Counted from the stretch's first letter, positions 36,076 through 45,663 are shown. The stretch: 64,000 bases of DNA from Bacteroidota bacterium (GCA_023417065.1 JAEZGH010000049.1:1-64000), one strand, 5' to 3'. Made by a program: numbers and translations. The notes: generated by a model not told the origin, from the sequence alone.

Positions 36076-36319
36076 CTATACAGATCTCAACGCCGTGGGA
36101 ATCTTTGCAAACTCTTCAATCAGCGCCTCACTCAGTTTATAGCGGTCGCGCAGTTCGTTCACAAATGCAATGGTCGCCGCGTCATTGTATCTCCCCACCA
36201 TTCCTTTCAGGAACTTTGCGTTAGCCCGGTAGTTACTGCGGTCAGCTCTTGTCTCAAGACTTTTCGTGATTTTCTGGAAGAGGATTTTTTGAAGCTGCGG
36301 TTTCATTTCCTTTTGGAAC
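36076..36319 (-). pseudogene. Detached C-terminal part of the SWIM protein
   Basis: This is the tail of the SWIM gene in a shifted frame. Its residues KPQLQKILFQKITKSLETRA and DRSNYRANAKFLKGM line up with the end of the intact paralogue at 53863-55566 (RPQLQEIYFSLITGSLEARP, then DRSNYRYNAGLLKNM). Removing one A from CCAAAAGG near 36315 restores one frame of about the paralogue's length. A sequence error at this homopolymer would give the same picture. Confidence 0.75.
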
Positions 36320-37783
36320 AGCGGACGCATAGTTTTCAATGACAGTAACATTATTGAAAAGTGCAAGAATTCTAAGTAGTTCAGTTGGATCGTTCTCTTC
36401 GATGATTATCTCTGCAAGTACTTTATACTCGCGGCTGCGTTCCAGTTTGCGTTTGTAAAGGGAGCTCTTCGTCTCCCACTCACCTGGATCAATGTGTTCT
36501 CTGAGTAGGTGATAGGTTTTTATGTCACCTTTGGTGTTCATAAATAGAGACTCTGCGGTTTTAACGATGTTGGGGCCGTCGTTCTGATTTGTATAGGCAG
36601 TCAACATCATTCTCCGCAACTCATCCACCATTCTCATGTGCTTGTCGCGTTGAGCTTCTTTGATTCCATCCTTGCAAAGGAGCAATACTCTGTCCCAGTT
36701 ATCCTCTTTCATGGCGACGTTGATAGCAACCCGGCGGATAGGGTAATACTTTATATTTTGATCGATGAAATCGTCAAATTCCTTCTTGGTTTTGTTGTTA
36801 AAGAAAAAGTGCAGGAGAACATATGCAGCACGTTCGGCTGAGTACCCGGCGACAAAGTCATACTTTTTTCCTTCCCGCTCCAGGACGCCAAGCATGTTCC
36901 TGATTTCTTCTTCATCGTCGCTACTCGCAAGTCCGGCGGCAAGTCCCGCAAATTCCCACGAATAATGGAAACTCGTGCTCTTGGCTGATGTACTTTGCTT
37001 GATTGCGAATTTGACTACATCGGAAATTGCGGATTGAGGAACATCATCCTCTTTTATCAAATTTAGCATGAGAAACACGTCGTCGACAATCGTTCTCATG
37101 ATGCCATGTGAATCATCGATCTTTGAAAAAGCAGGAATTAGCTTTTCGAGTGTTGCCATGTAGATGTTGATCCCTGTTCTGTAATCGCCTTCGTCCACGC
37201 ATAAGCGTGCTCGTTCAACCAAATATTCAACCGGCTTCATAGCGGATGCAAACGTACGCGAGCCGACGAACCCGTGATTTTTTTTGAGCGGCCGCAGGAC
37301 TTCTTCGATGGTTCGCTTGAATTCCTCGGCAGTCTTTGATGTCTTCACCGCAAATGCTGCAAGAAAATGTCTCTTGAATGCCGCATCCTCTTTGGCGCGT
37401 GCCCGGATATACTCTTTGATTTCTTCGGGTGCCAGCCGGGACAGCAAATCTGCAACTTTGTCGGTGGTCTTTCGCTTTTGCTTCTCGTGACCTAACATTT
37501 GAATAGCGTAGAGCACTGCGACCTGGTGTTCGCAAAAGGATTCATCAAAGGGACAGGTGCACGAGTTAAACCGGATCACATTCGTGCTGTCTTCTGCTTG
37601 TATGACAACGCGGTAATTTTCGTCGTCCTGCACTATTGACCGCCACAGTTGATATTGATCGTTAATGGTCATCTTCAGGCCAGTGACATTATCGATGTAG
37701 TCGTGTCCCCGGGAAAGAAGATCTTTGGCCAGTCGGTTTTCAAAATTGGATAGGGTGATAAATGGGCTTGTCATTTCGATCAT
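36254..37783 (-). CDS. SWIM zinc-finger protein, frameshifted near the C-terminus
   Basis: As read, 509 residues. N-terminal SWIM zinc finger CxCx6CxH (Cys75, Cys77, Cys84, His86; in CTCPFDESFCEH), followed by a long all-alpha repeat region like tetratricopeptide helices. SWIM domains bind DNA or protein and often accompany SNF2 helicases; here no helicase is adjacent. The last 27 residues (from GNETAAS) are out of frame relative to the paralogue at 53863-55566; the true tail is at 36076-36319. One-base insertion at CCAAAAGG is the likely cause. Confidence 0.82.
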   Translation of the reverse strand: MIEMTSPFITLSNFENRLAKDLLSRGHDYIDNVTGLKMTINDQYQLWRSIVQDDENYRVVIQAEDSTNVIRFNSCTCPFDESFCEHQVAVLYAIQMLGHEKQKRKTTDKVADLLSRLAPEEIKEYIRARAKEDAAFKRHFLAAFAVKTSKTAEEFKRTIEEVLRPLKKNHGFVGSRTFASAMKPVEYLVERARLCVDEGDYRTGINIYMATLEKLIPAFSKIDDSHGIMRTIVDDVFLMLNLIKEDDVPQSAISDVVKFAIKQSTSAKSTSFHYSWEFAGLAAGLASSDDEEEIRNMLGVLEREGKKYDFVAGYSAERAAYVLLHFFFNNKTKKEFDDFIDQNIKYYPIRRVAINVAMKEDNWDRVLLLCKDGIKEAQRDKHMRMVDELRRMMLTAYTNQNDGPNIVKTAESLFMNTKGDIKTYHLLREHIDPGEWETKSSLYKRKLERSREYKVLAEIIIEENDPTELLRILALFNNVTVIENYASAVPKGNETAASKNPLPENHEKS

Positions 37784-37945
37784 GTTTTTTTAAATGCAAG
37801 ATAATCTTGAAGGGCGCCTGGCATCTTCATGCATTTAACTGCAAAGTGGTACCGAATTCATAACCTTGCAAGGGCATTTATACATTGGTTCCAGAACAAC
37901 GGGGCCATCAAACTCCGTCGTCGCGTGAACCCGGTCTCCAGGTCG

Positions 37946-38293
37946 TTACTCCCTTCCGGCAAAAAAACTCAGCCATTGCTTCGCCACCTGCTCATCAGCA
38001 GACTCGACACCGAACAGAATCCCGCCGTTGATTGTCCATCGGATGTTGCTACTGCCACCTGAGTTCGCGGCTTCAATCGTACTCGCCTCAAAATAAGAGT
38101 CCGCAAGAATTACAATGATAAAGGCGTCGCGATCCTTCACGCTGAATTTGTAACCGGTCGCAGTATCATCCACACCGTTAAACTCGCCGGCGTCAAACGG
38201 AAGCTGCTCAAGGGCTTCGCCAACGTTGTTCAAAAAGTATTCTACCCGCGACTTGTCGGGATGGTGGATCTCTAAACGGATGGTGTTCTTCAT
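37946..38293 (-). CDS. Hypothetical protein, 115 residues
   Basis: Start chosen at MKNTIRLEIHHPD; the frame runs further up without support. The protein has a clean mixed alpha/beta pattern (FNGVDDTATGYKFSVKDRDA, then FIIVILADSYFEAST) and an acidic charge. No family recognised. It lies between the SWIM gene and a 1.1-kb gap, on the same strand as the SWIM gene. Confidence 0.5.
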   Translation of the reverse strand: MKNTIRLEIHHPDKSRVEYFLNNVGEALEQLPFDAGEFNGVDDTATGYKFSVKDRDAFIIVILADSYFEASTIEAANSGGSSNIRWTINGGILFGVESADEQVAKQWLSFFAGRE

Positions 38294-39417
38294 TATGCTG
38301 AACTTAAGGCAGATGGATGATAATTCAAAATCCACGTTAGGGTAACATTGGCGCGAACTATCGTGCCACGTACAGTCGTCCCACAAACCGCGCCTACGTA
38401 CCTGCACCCACTCGATAAGCCAGCTCGCGGCTTCCACGTGGCTGACGTTATCAACCTTAGTGGCACGGCAAGGTGGTGAACCTCAACCTTATCGACTTTC
38501 TAGCCCGTGGTTGAATCAGGAATCACTGATGCAAAATGCATTGCGATGACTCTTGATTTTTCGCGCCCTGCTCGATAAGGTTGATAAGGTTTGAGCATAG
38601 GATTCTTTTTGATTTCCTTGCGAAGCATCTTCTCCTGGAATACCCGGGACGATAATGTTGATAAGGTTGGGACGGGAGGAGTGGGATTTGCTACTAAGGT
38701 TGATAACGTTTATGGTGCATGCGGACTTGTGGAGCGATATGCGGGTTAAGGTTTATCAGGATTTGGATTTTCGTGTATGACTTCCAGGAGACACTTGGGA
38801 AACCAGAAAACTGTTGTGTTGTAATAGAGAGCCTGGCAGATGACATGACCCTGAAAAAAATGGAATGATATTTTGCATTCGGCTTGGTCTGCACTCCAGG
38901 TGTTGCCACCTGGAGGCAGACAAGAAAGAACAGCACGTTCGTTTCTGCATCGTGCTTCATGCCCTCAGCGAAGCAGAACGGAGAGAGAATGTTATCTGTC
39001 TCTTCCATCGTTTTTTTTTGATTTCATGGCGCGGCTTGGATGGCGTCAGAAAATACATGACATCACGTTCAGTATAGTTTGCGCCTGGCTCTCTATGAGC
39101 ACGCAGTACACAGGAATACCGTTATTCATCGCGGGATATTAATAAGCCGCCTGTCAATAATCCGCCTGGATTCTGAATTGGCGTGATTAGATGCAAAAAG
39201 AAGAAGAAACTGACCCTGTTACGTAAACATAAGTCAGTTTCCATATAGATAAAGCCTACCTATCTTTTTTTCTAAACCTCAAGTGCGATTACTTATCAGC
39301 ACCGTATCGTGGGGAGCAAAAAGGGAACCCAAACTCGTATAACAAAGCTATCGCTATCCCTCACTTTTTTTTAATCATCAGAAAAGAATGGATTTTACCG
39401 ATGCATTAAATTTTTTC
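38294..39417. other. 1.1-kb gap with inverted repeats
   Basis: No gene is supported: the minus frame 38694-39008 and the plus frames overlapping it have no domain or start-site evidence. The gap carries a 17-bp perfect inverted repeat, at least three further copies of the GATAAGGTTG motif and a TATCTTTT near 39260 with no gene behind it. Confidence 0.5.
38445..38709. repeat. 265-bp segment bounded by 17-bp perfect inverted repeats
   Basis: ACGTTATCAACCTTAGT (38445-38461) and its exact complement at 38693-38709 bound a 231-bp interior. Inside are CAACCTTATCG (38484-38494) and its complement CGATAAGGTTG (38573-38583), and GTTGATAAGGTT again near 38579 and 38657. No target-site duplication is visible. 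It could be a MITE-like element or a multi-site binding region. Confidence 0.7.
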
Positions 39418-40842
39418 CTACTTATTTAAGAACGATCGCGCGAAGGCGACAAATCGTGTGATGTCTTGAACATTGGTGATAAACCCTACGGATATGCGAA
39501 CAGATCCGCGGAGCTTACCCAGAAAAACAATGGCATCGTAATAGTTTCCCTGATTGGTGCTATTGAAATAACGACTAAGTTCGTCAGCACCTATGTTGTG
39601 TGCCAGTTCGTCAATGCCTGGATTGCAAAAACATCCTGTCCGAAGGGAGATGTTCCAGCGATTCGCTCGCTGTTCGATGTGCTGAAACGGATATTCATCC
39701 CCCCCGTTCATTATAGAAGTTCATCGCGATGGTGCCGCCGCGTTGACGTGTGTTAACAGGACCGATAATCCTAAGGAGCGCCTTCCCCGTTCGATGACGA
39801 AGCGCAGTAATTTCTTCGAGAAAGAGACTGGTAAGCATGATCACACGGTGGCGGATGTATTTCAGTCCAAGCGCGTTGATGTAATCCAGACCGATCTCCG
39901 CCGCTGGGATCGACAAGTAATTCACAGTACCGTTTTCAAATCGCTCGTGACCCGGCATCAGAAAATGGCGTTTGGCACCAACGGAAACCAGCGTGATGGT
40001 ACCTCCTGCAAAAGCAGGTTTAATCAAACGATCAAACGCATTTTTGTGAACGAGTAAACACCCCAATCCGGTTGGGTAGCCGAATATTTTGTAGAAGGAA
40101 ACGGAAACGAAGTCGGGCTTATGCTGTGATAAGTTCAGGATGTCGGTAGGCACAAATGCTGCGGCATCCAGGAGTACATCCCATCCTGCTGCATGTGCCG
40201 TTTCAATCCATCGCAGCTCGTGTTTCACACCGGTGACATTAGACTGTGCCGGATACGCAAACAGTTTGGTACTCGCCGCAGCATGTGATAAGAGGTCATC
40301 CTGTAACCGTTCATCGTTAATGCGCATGTCGTTGTGGTGATCTACCAGGCAATACGAATAACTTCCGCCTTTGCGCATGCAGTATTCGCGTATGCCGTTT
40401 ATGGAGTTGTGGTTGTCGGATAACACCAACAAGTGACTTTGATTCGTGAAGGGATAGCATTCGCCCACTGTTTGCAGTGCTGCCGAAGCGTTTGCGGAGA
40501 AGATGCACAGATAGTCACGCGTATTGAAAAAGTCAAGCACTGCCCTCCGGGCACTCTCAACAAATTCGGTCGAGGCAAGCGATGTGGGGTTAACCGAGTG
40601 CGGATTGCCTAACACTTTGTTGTTCAAAAACTCCATGTGCCGACGTACTTGTGAAACGGCGTGGAGACTCCGCCAGTAAAATCAAGGTACACATGATTCT
40701 GAGCATCCAGTCTTTCGTATTCCGTCTGGCGAAGCAGGTCGAAGCATCCCGGTGTTGTCAGGTCAGGGTATCGGTCAAGGTACTGGAGTACCCGTTCCGA
40801 TGTGCGGGGTTCTGATTTGGTATCTGATACTGGTGAGACCAT
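39418..40842 (-). pseudogene. Class V aminotransferase (Moco-sulfurase-like), two frameshifts
   Basis: Three frames join into one protein of about 470 residues: an N-terminal piece ending DFTGG (from 40842), a middle frame (40636-39695) with the PLP lysine region SVSFYKIFGYPTGLG, and a C-terminal frame with SLRTGCFCNPG and RISVGF, typical of the molybdenum-cofactor-sulfurase-like group. Frame joint 1: adding one G after GGCGG near 40672 restores LHAVSQVRRHMEFL. Frame joint 2: removing one G from a run of seven G at 39699-39705 restores FYNERGDEYPFQHIE. Such enzymes transfer sulfur from cysteine to a cofactor. Decay, phase variation or sequence errors cannot be told apart. Confidence 0.8.
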
Positions 40843-40885
40843 AGCCTGCGCGTTACTTGTTGATACACGGATATTAAATCAATCC

Positions 40886-41470
40886 TTAATTAGAAAAGGT
40901 GCCTAAGAGCACTGATCGCCCGCAATTATCACCCAGGTTCACGCTATATGAACATCCGTCTGCCAGTATCGCCAAGGGTATTGTGAAGATTATTTTGTCT
41001 TCAAACTTCTTATTCCTGGCCAATGTGACGCCCTGTGAAGCCCCCCCGCATGGAGGCAAAGGTGTGAACCGCGCCTCGGTCAGGTAGATGTTGCTTCCGC
41101 TAACCTTCCAGGTAGGATCGTACAGATTCAGGTCTACGACGCTACCCGGACAGTCATCGTAACTCACGGTCATAGGTGGGAGGAACTGTACCCACAACTC
41201 AGTTGAAGCTGACTTTCCCGCGACTGAAATCCTGAACTTCATCTTTCGCGCGGGCGCCCATCCTTCGGGTTCTTCACTACAACTGTAGTCACCATATTCC
41301 TCAACGGGTAAAAAGAAGGCTCGCCCATACTCCAATCCGATCTTTCGGTACTTGGTAGGAACTGTCTTCCCATCTATGGTGAGTTCGACCTTATCCCACA
41401 ACTCAGACTCCTGGGCAAAATACCCACGAAGCCCTCCATCTATCATAACTGAGTCGCCAATACGCGTCAC
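40886..41470 (-). CDS. Hypothetical protein, probably cut at its N-terminus
   Basis: At least 194 residues with GTG at 41470 as the only plausible start; there is no signal peptide although the composition (paired Cys in SYDDCPGSVVDLNLYDPTW, TPLPPCGG, ADGCSYSV, GDNCGRS) suggests a secreted beta-sandwich with disulfides. Upstream the frame closes at a stop near 41495, where sequence matching the end of an unrelated gene begins on the other strand, so the real N-terminus was probably lost in a rearrangement. Possibly a carbohydrate- or wall-binding lipoprotein. Confidence 0.55.
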   Translation of the reverse strand: MTRIGDSVMIDGGLRGYFAQESELWDKVELTIDGKTVPTKYRKIGLEYGRAFFLPVEEYGDYSCSEEPEGWAPARKMKFRISVAGKSASTELWVQFLPPMTVSYDDCPGSVVDLNLYDPTWKVSGSNIYLTEARFTPLPPCGGASQGVTLARNKKFEDKIIFTIPLAILADGCSYSVNLGDNCGRSVLLGTFSN

Positions 41471-41490
41471 GGACGGAATGTCAAACCATG

Positions 41491-41633
41491 CCTACCGAAA
41501 TCAGCTGCAGCTCATACTAAACGACTTTCCTCCGATTCAAGTATTCTATTATCGAGATAAACCTATTTATGATTCGCGGGTTCTTCCAATTGTCTTTTCA
41601 CGTGAGATGAAGAGGAAGGCCCGGCGGAATTAA
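41491..41633 (+). pseudogene. C-terminal fragment of a secreted conserved protein
   Basis: This frame ends in RNQLQLILNDFPPIQVFYYR, then DKPIYDSRVLPIVFSREMKR, then KARRN. It matches the tail of the gene at 58594-59400 (KQLELILNEFPPVQVFYYRD, then KPINEGWTIPIIFSNEMKR), about 60% identical by eye. Only the last 46 codons remain. It shows that a paralogue once stood here. Confidence 0.85.
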
Positions 41634-41689
41634 ACGTTTCAGCGGAGCCGGTGTGCCACTACGCGTCACGCAAGCCTGCAAGTCATCGG

Positions 41690-42169
41690 CTAGAGAACAA
41701 ATCCGAAAACATAAAGAATAAGCCCTGTAATGCACGTCAGCGCCATGTCCCACATCCCAATCCTGCCCCAGAACTTATGCGTCTTGCTGAACTTTCCCGG
41801 TCTGGGATCCCGTCCGAATTTCTTTAAGGAAAGAATTATGAGAATGATCCAGATTACTGAAGTTGTTATTGACAGGAATGTGTGAAAGTAAATCATGAAA
41901 TTCAGGAAGAAGGTGCCTTCGTATGCAGAGCCCTTCACCATCGCAAAGATTCCGCCGTTTTGCTTCATGTCGTATTCAAAAAGCAGAACTACGAAAAACA
42001 ATATGATGAACATGCCCAGCTGGATATTCTTATGGCGCCGGTAGTTGCGTTCGTGCCTTACCTTTTTGAAAGAATACCACAGTAGGGGAAGTATGATGAC
42101 CATGGAAACAACCACGATGTCCATCAAGACATCACATCTGGCGCCAAAGACACTTGGGGGAAACGGCAT
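41690..42169 (-). CDS. DUF420 membrane protein
   Basis: Protein of 159 residues with four membrane helices (about 16-33, 50-65, 88-115, 140-158). Conserved His residues in RRHKNIQLGM and in LNFMIYFHTFLSITTS, plus KFSKTHKFWGRIGMWDMALTCITG, match DUF420, a relative of the cytochrome-oxidase assembly and heme-type membrane proteins. The histidines could hold a heme or copper. No oxidase gene is nearby. Confidence 0.85.
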   Translation of the reverse strand: MPFPPSVFGARCDVLMDIVVVSMVIILPLLWYSFKKVRHERNYRRHKNIQLGMFIILFFVVLLFEYDMKQNGGIFAMVKGSAYEGTFFLNFMIYFHTFLSITTSVIWIILIILSLKKFGRDPRPGKFSKTHKFWGRIGMWDMALTCITGLILYVFGFVL

Positions 42170-42330
42170 ATATTCAGTTTATTTTGAGACGAACGTTTAA
42201 TGGCCGGAGCCCCACAGACCGGGGCCGACTTTAACGTTGTATCGCGCCAAATTTACCGTCTTTTAAGTAATCGGCAATAGAGAAGATATTACGGTGTTAA
42301 CGCTTCATGGAGGGGTGTCGCGCACGTGCC

Positions 42331-42711
42331 TTATACCAGGGCGATACATTCGACAGATACCAGTATGCCGGCAGGGAAGGGCATTACTTGCGGTGTGGTT
42401 CTGGCGGGGGGATCGTTTGGAAAGAACTCTGCGTAGACTTTATTGATTACCGCGAAGTCATTTCCAGTCACCATAAAAATGGTTGTCTTAACAACTTTAG
42501 ACATATCAGATCCGGCGTCTTCGAGGATTGCCTTGATGTTAGTGAAGCTCTGGCGTACCTGTTCTTCAAAGTCAGTGCTCACGACTTTTCCGGTTTCCGC
42601 GAATCCCGGCGTACCCGAGACGAATATAAGGTTATCGGCAATGACTGCCTGTGGGAAAGCGTTGCTCATTCGCGGAGCTTTTGAACTGTTGAAACTGCGT
42701 CTTGTGCTCAT
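42331..42711 (-). CDS. RidA-family protein
   Basis: Protein of 126 residues. Motifs: FVSGTPGF, QVRQSFTNIKAILEDAG, YAEFFPNDPPARTTPQVMPF, and the catalytic region with Arg104 in PARTTPQ and Glu121 in VECIA. RidA hydrolyses enamine/imine intermediates from PLP enzymes. Start chosen at MSTRRSFNSS, since the RSFNSS segment is the usual first strand. A broken class V aminotransferase lies 1.5 kb away. Confidence 0.93.
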   Translation of the reverse strand: MSTRRSFNSSKAPRMSNAFPQAVIADNLIFVSGTPGFAETGKVVSTDFEEQVRQSFTNIKAILEDAGSDMSKVVKTTIFMVTGNDFAVINKVYAEFFPNDPPARTTPQVMPFPAGILVSVECIALV

Positions 42712-43132
42712 GAGGGTGGTGGTTATGGTGAGAAGTTTTGTGGATGGTGCTAACTGCTTAACTGTGGATAGGATGGCCGGAAACGCGCAGCCCGTTACTG
42801 TCCGGCTGCGAAGACTAAGTTAAAGAAACGAGTTGAATAAGTGCACTATATTGCTCGGATAATTGCCAGTAAGATCGGCCCTGAAGCAGCTTGTTACGGC
42901 GGGGATTAGTTGCAGTGAAGGGGGGTAGCGAGATGGCGGAGAAATGTCCTACGAGCACGCCGTCGTCACGAAAGCCGACTTAACAAGTACATGCTGTTCA
43001 AATAAATTCGTTGTGTATATTTACTGAGAATCTCTGACCCCGCGTTGTCTGCATTAAGTATAAGATCAAGTAATATCATGAAGTTTTGCCCTTTGAAACT
43101 ACCTACCCGGAACCTTGATGTGAACCTCAGCC
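42712..43132. other. Divergent intergenic region, nothing recognised
   Basis: About 420 bases between RidA and the Crp/Fnr gene. Presumably both promoters lie here. No frame or repeat stands out. Confidence 0.4.
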
Positions 43133-43711
43133 ATGCACGACATACTTTTTGACTTCCTCTCCAAATACGTGTCACTGACCGATGACGAAAAGAACGCCGT
43201 TATTTCCTGTGATATATTCCGGTCGTTTAACAAAGGCACCGTCTTACTCAAAGAGGGACAAAAATCAAATGATACCTACTTTGTTCTGCAAGGTTGTCTC
43301 CGCACCTACTACATCATAGACGGAGACGAAAAGACTACCGGCTTCTTCACCGAAATGGATGTGTTGGCTCCGCCTTGCGCAGCGAGTGGAACGACATCAG
43401 AGCTCTTTGTCAGTTGTGTTGAAGATTCCATTCTCACGGTTTCGAACCCGGATATGGAAGCAGAAGTAAACACCAGATTCCCGAAGTTTGAGACCCTGTG
43501 CCGGAAGCTGTCGGAAGAATTGCTGGCGAAAGAACGCATGGACTTTGATGAGTTTAAGACATCCTCCCCGGAACAGCGATACCTGAACCTGCTGCAAAAA
43601 CGACCTGACCTCATTCAGCGCGTTCCCCAATACCAGCTAGCGAGCTATCTCGGTATCAAACCCCAGTCATTAAGCCGGCTTCGAACCCGAATCCTGAAAA
43701 AAGAGAGCTGA
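43133..43711 (+). CDS. Crp/Fnr-family transcription regulator
   Basis: Protein of 192 residues: a cyclic-nucleotide-binding beta-roll (about 10-115; KGTVLLKEGQKSNDTYFVLQG, LRTYYIIDGDEKTTGFFTE) and a C-terminal HTH-like region (about 140-185; EQRYLNLLQKRPDLIQRVPQ, YQLASYLGIKPQSLSRLRTR). Like many Bacteroidota members it lacks the Cys cluster of Fnr, so it is not a direct oxygen sensor. It is followed by three same-strand genes with short gaps that may share its transcript. Confidence 0.93.
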   Translation: MHDILFDFLSKYVSLTDDEKNAVISCDIFRSFNKGTVLLKEGQKSNDTYFVLQGCLRTYYIIDGDEKTTGFFTEMDVLAPPCAASGTTSELFVSCVEDSILTVSNPDMEAEVNTRFPKFETLCRKLSEELLAKERMDFDEFKTSSPEQRYLNLLQKRPDLIQRVPQYQLASYLGIKPQSLSRLRTRILKKES

Positions 43712-43791
43712 CCTGAATTTCTTCACTTAAGTGAACGAGAGATAGGCCTGCACCTGTTTTCTTTTGCTGTATCATTTAAATCGATGTAGAC

Positions 43792-44415
43792 ATGCAGAAG
43801 AAATTGGTATTTATGGCGTTAGCCATTCTCTGGACAGGCTGCTTACAAACACAGGGTCAGGTAGAGGTGCACGAGCGTCAGTCAAAAAAGTGGTTCGTAG
43901 GAAGCAGCCTCTTACTGTTGGGAAACCTGATACCTGATGACGCCAATCCACCTGAGTATATTCAATTAAATGTGGGATACCGGTTAACATCCCGCGATGT
44001 TGTGCAGTTCAGATTCAAACGGTCCATCTATGCATGGCCATTGGGCATCCCCTTCGGACCATCATTCGACGCTCCCGGACTGAACTATCCGGGACACGCA
44101 CGCATACTTGCGCCACAAGTCGGGTACCAGCGGTTTTGGTGGAACGGACTTCATACGTCTGTTTATGTATTGAATGCGTTTGAAAAATACATGGACGAAG
44201 ACCGGAAGAAAATCGGAAACGGGTTTACGCTCTACACCGACTTCTACCTGGGGTACCAGTTTAAGTTTTTCAAAAATCGCTTCTTTTTCGAGCCCGCTGT
44301 CGGTGTAAGTTACTGGCCGCTGAGGACGGGCGTTCCGGATGCTTTCAAAGCTGCAGAACACAAATGGCCGAATCATTTTATCCAACCCGGACTTGACTTT
44401 GGTTTTATTTTCTGA
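43792..44415 (+). CDS. Secreted barrel-like outer-membrane protein
   Basis: Protein of 207 residues with a signal peptide (about 1-22, ending TQGQ). The mature part has alternating strands with aromatic girdles (LNVGYRLTSRDVVQFRFKR, VGYQRFWWNGLHTSVYVLNA, FTLYTDFYLGYQFKFFKN, FFFEPAVGVSYWPL) and ends DFGFIF, the C-terminal aromatic of a beta-barrel. Unknown cargo. First gene after the Crp/Fnr regulator. Confidence 0.72.
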   Translation: MQKKLVFMALAILWTGCLQTQGQVEVHERQSKKWFVGSSLLLLGNLIPDDANPPEYIQLNVGYRLTSRDVVQFRFKRSIYAWPLGIPFGPSFDAPGLNYPGHARILAPQVGYQRFWWNGLHTSVYVLNAFEKYMDEDRKKIGNGFTLYTDFYLGYQFKFFKNRFFFEPAVGVSYWPLRTGVPDAFKAAEHKWPNHFIQPGLDFGFIF

Positions 44416-44443
44416 CGATTCATTGTCAAAGACACAACCGGTA

Positions 44444-44872
44444 ATGAAAACACGAGATGCTTCACCAGACGTCAGGGTCAGCGTGACCTTGAAACTCGCT
44501 TCACTCTGGTCGAGTTTAATGTTCATCATCATCTACCTTGATTATTTTCACTTATATATGCCGGAATCACTGAAAGATATGATGGCCGGAAAAGTATTCG
44601 TGTTTGATATTACACAAGGATTTCTGCTGGCAGCGTTCGCCATGGTGTCTGCTCCGGCATTGATGATTTACCTTTCGGTGGCACTGCCCATGAAAGTAAA
44701 TCGCTGGACGAATATCATTATTGCCTCCGTTAATATTCCTCTGATATTGTTTAACCTCGCAGGCGAAGCCTGGATACACATGGTGGTGGGTGCGGGCATA
44801 CAAGTTATTCTGCTTGGACTTATTATCTTTCACGCATGGAGATGGCCGCGCCCGGAATCATACGATACATAG
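44444..44872 (+). CDS. DUF6326 membrane protein
   Basis: Protein of 142 residues from MKTRDASPDV; the longer frame to 44339 overlaps the preceding gene. Four membrane helices (about 16-33, 49-72, 78-105, 109-132) with WSSLMFIIIYLDYFHLY, FVFDITQGFLLAAF and WTNIIIASVNIPLILFN are the DUF6326 pattern. Role unknown. Confidence 0.8.
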   Translation: MKTRDASPDVRVSVTLKLASLWSSLMFIIIYLDYFHLYMPESLKDMMAGKVFVFDITQGFLLAAFAMVSAPALMIYLSVALPMKVNRWTNIIIASVNIPLILFNLAGEAWIHMVVGAGIQVILLGLIIFHAWRWPRPESYDT

Positions 44873-44900
44873 CATTAACGTTCGAGACGGATATTGATCA

Positions 44901-45518
44901 ATGAACCTAAGGAGGATACATTTCATTACGGGGCTGACGATATCGCTATTCGTCGGGATACATTTATTCAATCATGCTTACAGTATTTTGGGTGCAGACC
45001 GTCACATTGAACTCATGACAAGCCTGCGTCTTGTCTACCGAAACGCTATCGCAGAAACCATCCTGATCCTTGCCGTTTTGGTTCAAATGATTTCAGGACT
45101 CACGCTTTTTATCCGGCGCCGAAGGCAAGCCGTCACCAACTTTGACAAACTGCAACTCTGGACAGGTCTTTACCTGGCAGTCTTCCTTACCATTCATTTA
45201 GGTGCCGTTTTGGTTGGCAGGCTTGTGCTAAACCTCGACACAAACTTCTACTTCGGTGTCGCCGGACTGAACAGCTTTCCCACGAACTTGTTTTTCATTC
45301 CCTACTACGCCTTCGCAATCATTTCCTTTTTCGGACATATTGCAGCAATTCACAGTAGAAAAATGAAACGCGCTGTTCTTGGACTAACGCCATCCGTGCA
45401 GTCAGTAATCATCCTGGCTCTGGGTACTTGCCTGACAATTGTGATATTCTACGGTTTGACGAACCATTTTCATGGAGTGGAGATTCCGGAGGAGTATGAG
45501 GTGTTGGTTGGGAAGTAG
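44901..45518 (+). CDS. Five-helix membrane protein, heme-b-like pattern
   Basis: Protein of 205 residues with five membrane helices (about 5-30, 50-75, 87-108, 120-148, 160-185). Each of several helices carries His (GIHLFNHAYS, IHLGAVLVG, FFGHIAAIHS), as in cytochrome b subunits such as the succinate dehydrogenase anchor. No function assigned. It follows the DUF6326 gene by 28 bases and is likely in the same transcript. Confidence 0.72.
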   Translation: MNLRRIHFITGLTISLFVGIHLFNHAYSILGADRHIELMTSLRLVYRNAIAETILILAVLVQMISGLTLFIRRRRQAVTNFDKLQLWTGLYLAVFLTIHLGAVLVGRLVLNLDTNFYFGVAGLNSFPTNLFFIPYYAFAIISFFGHIAAIHSRKMKRAVLGLTPSVQSVIILALGTCLTIVIFYGLTNHFHGVEIPEEYEVLVGK

Positions 45519-45663
45519 ATGAGTTGTCAAAGCTCAAACGGAAGCCGTAAAGATTAGAACGAGCCCCTGAATTGAGTAGGCCTTATGCTGCAGAATTCAT
45601 CGTAGGCGCCATTGGCGATGAATAGTTTGGGCTTTGCTTTCAGATTGAGTTGCCTAATCAAAC

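Noticed and set aside
38694..39008. 104-codon minus frame in the 1.1-kb gap
   Set aside because: No domain, no start site, and it begins inside the right inverted repeat region.
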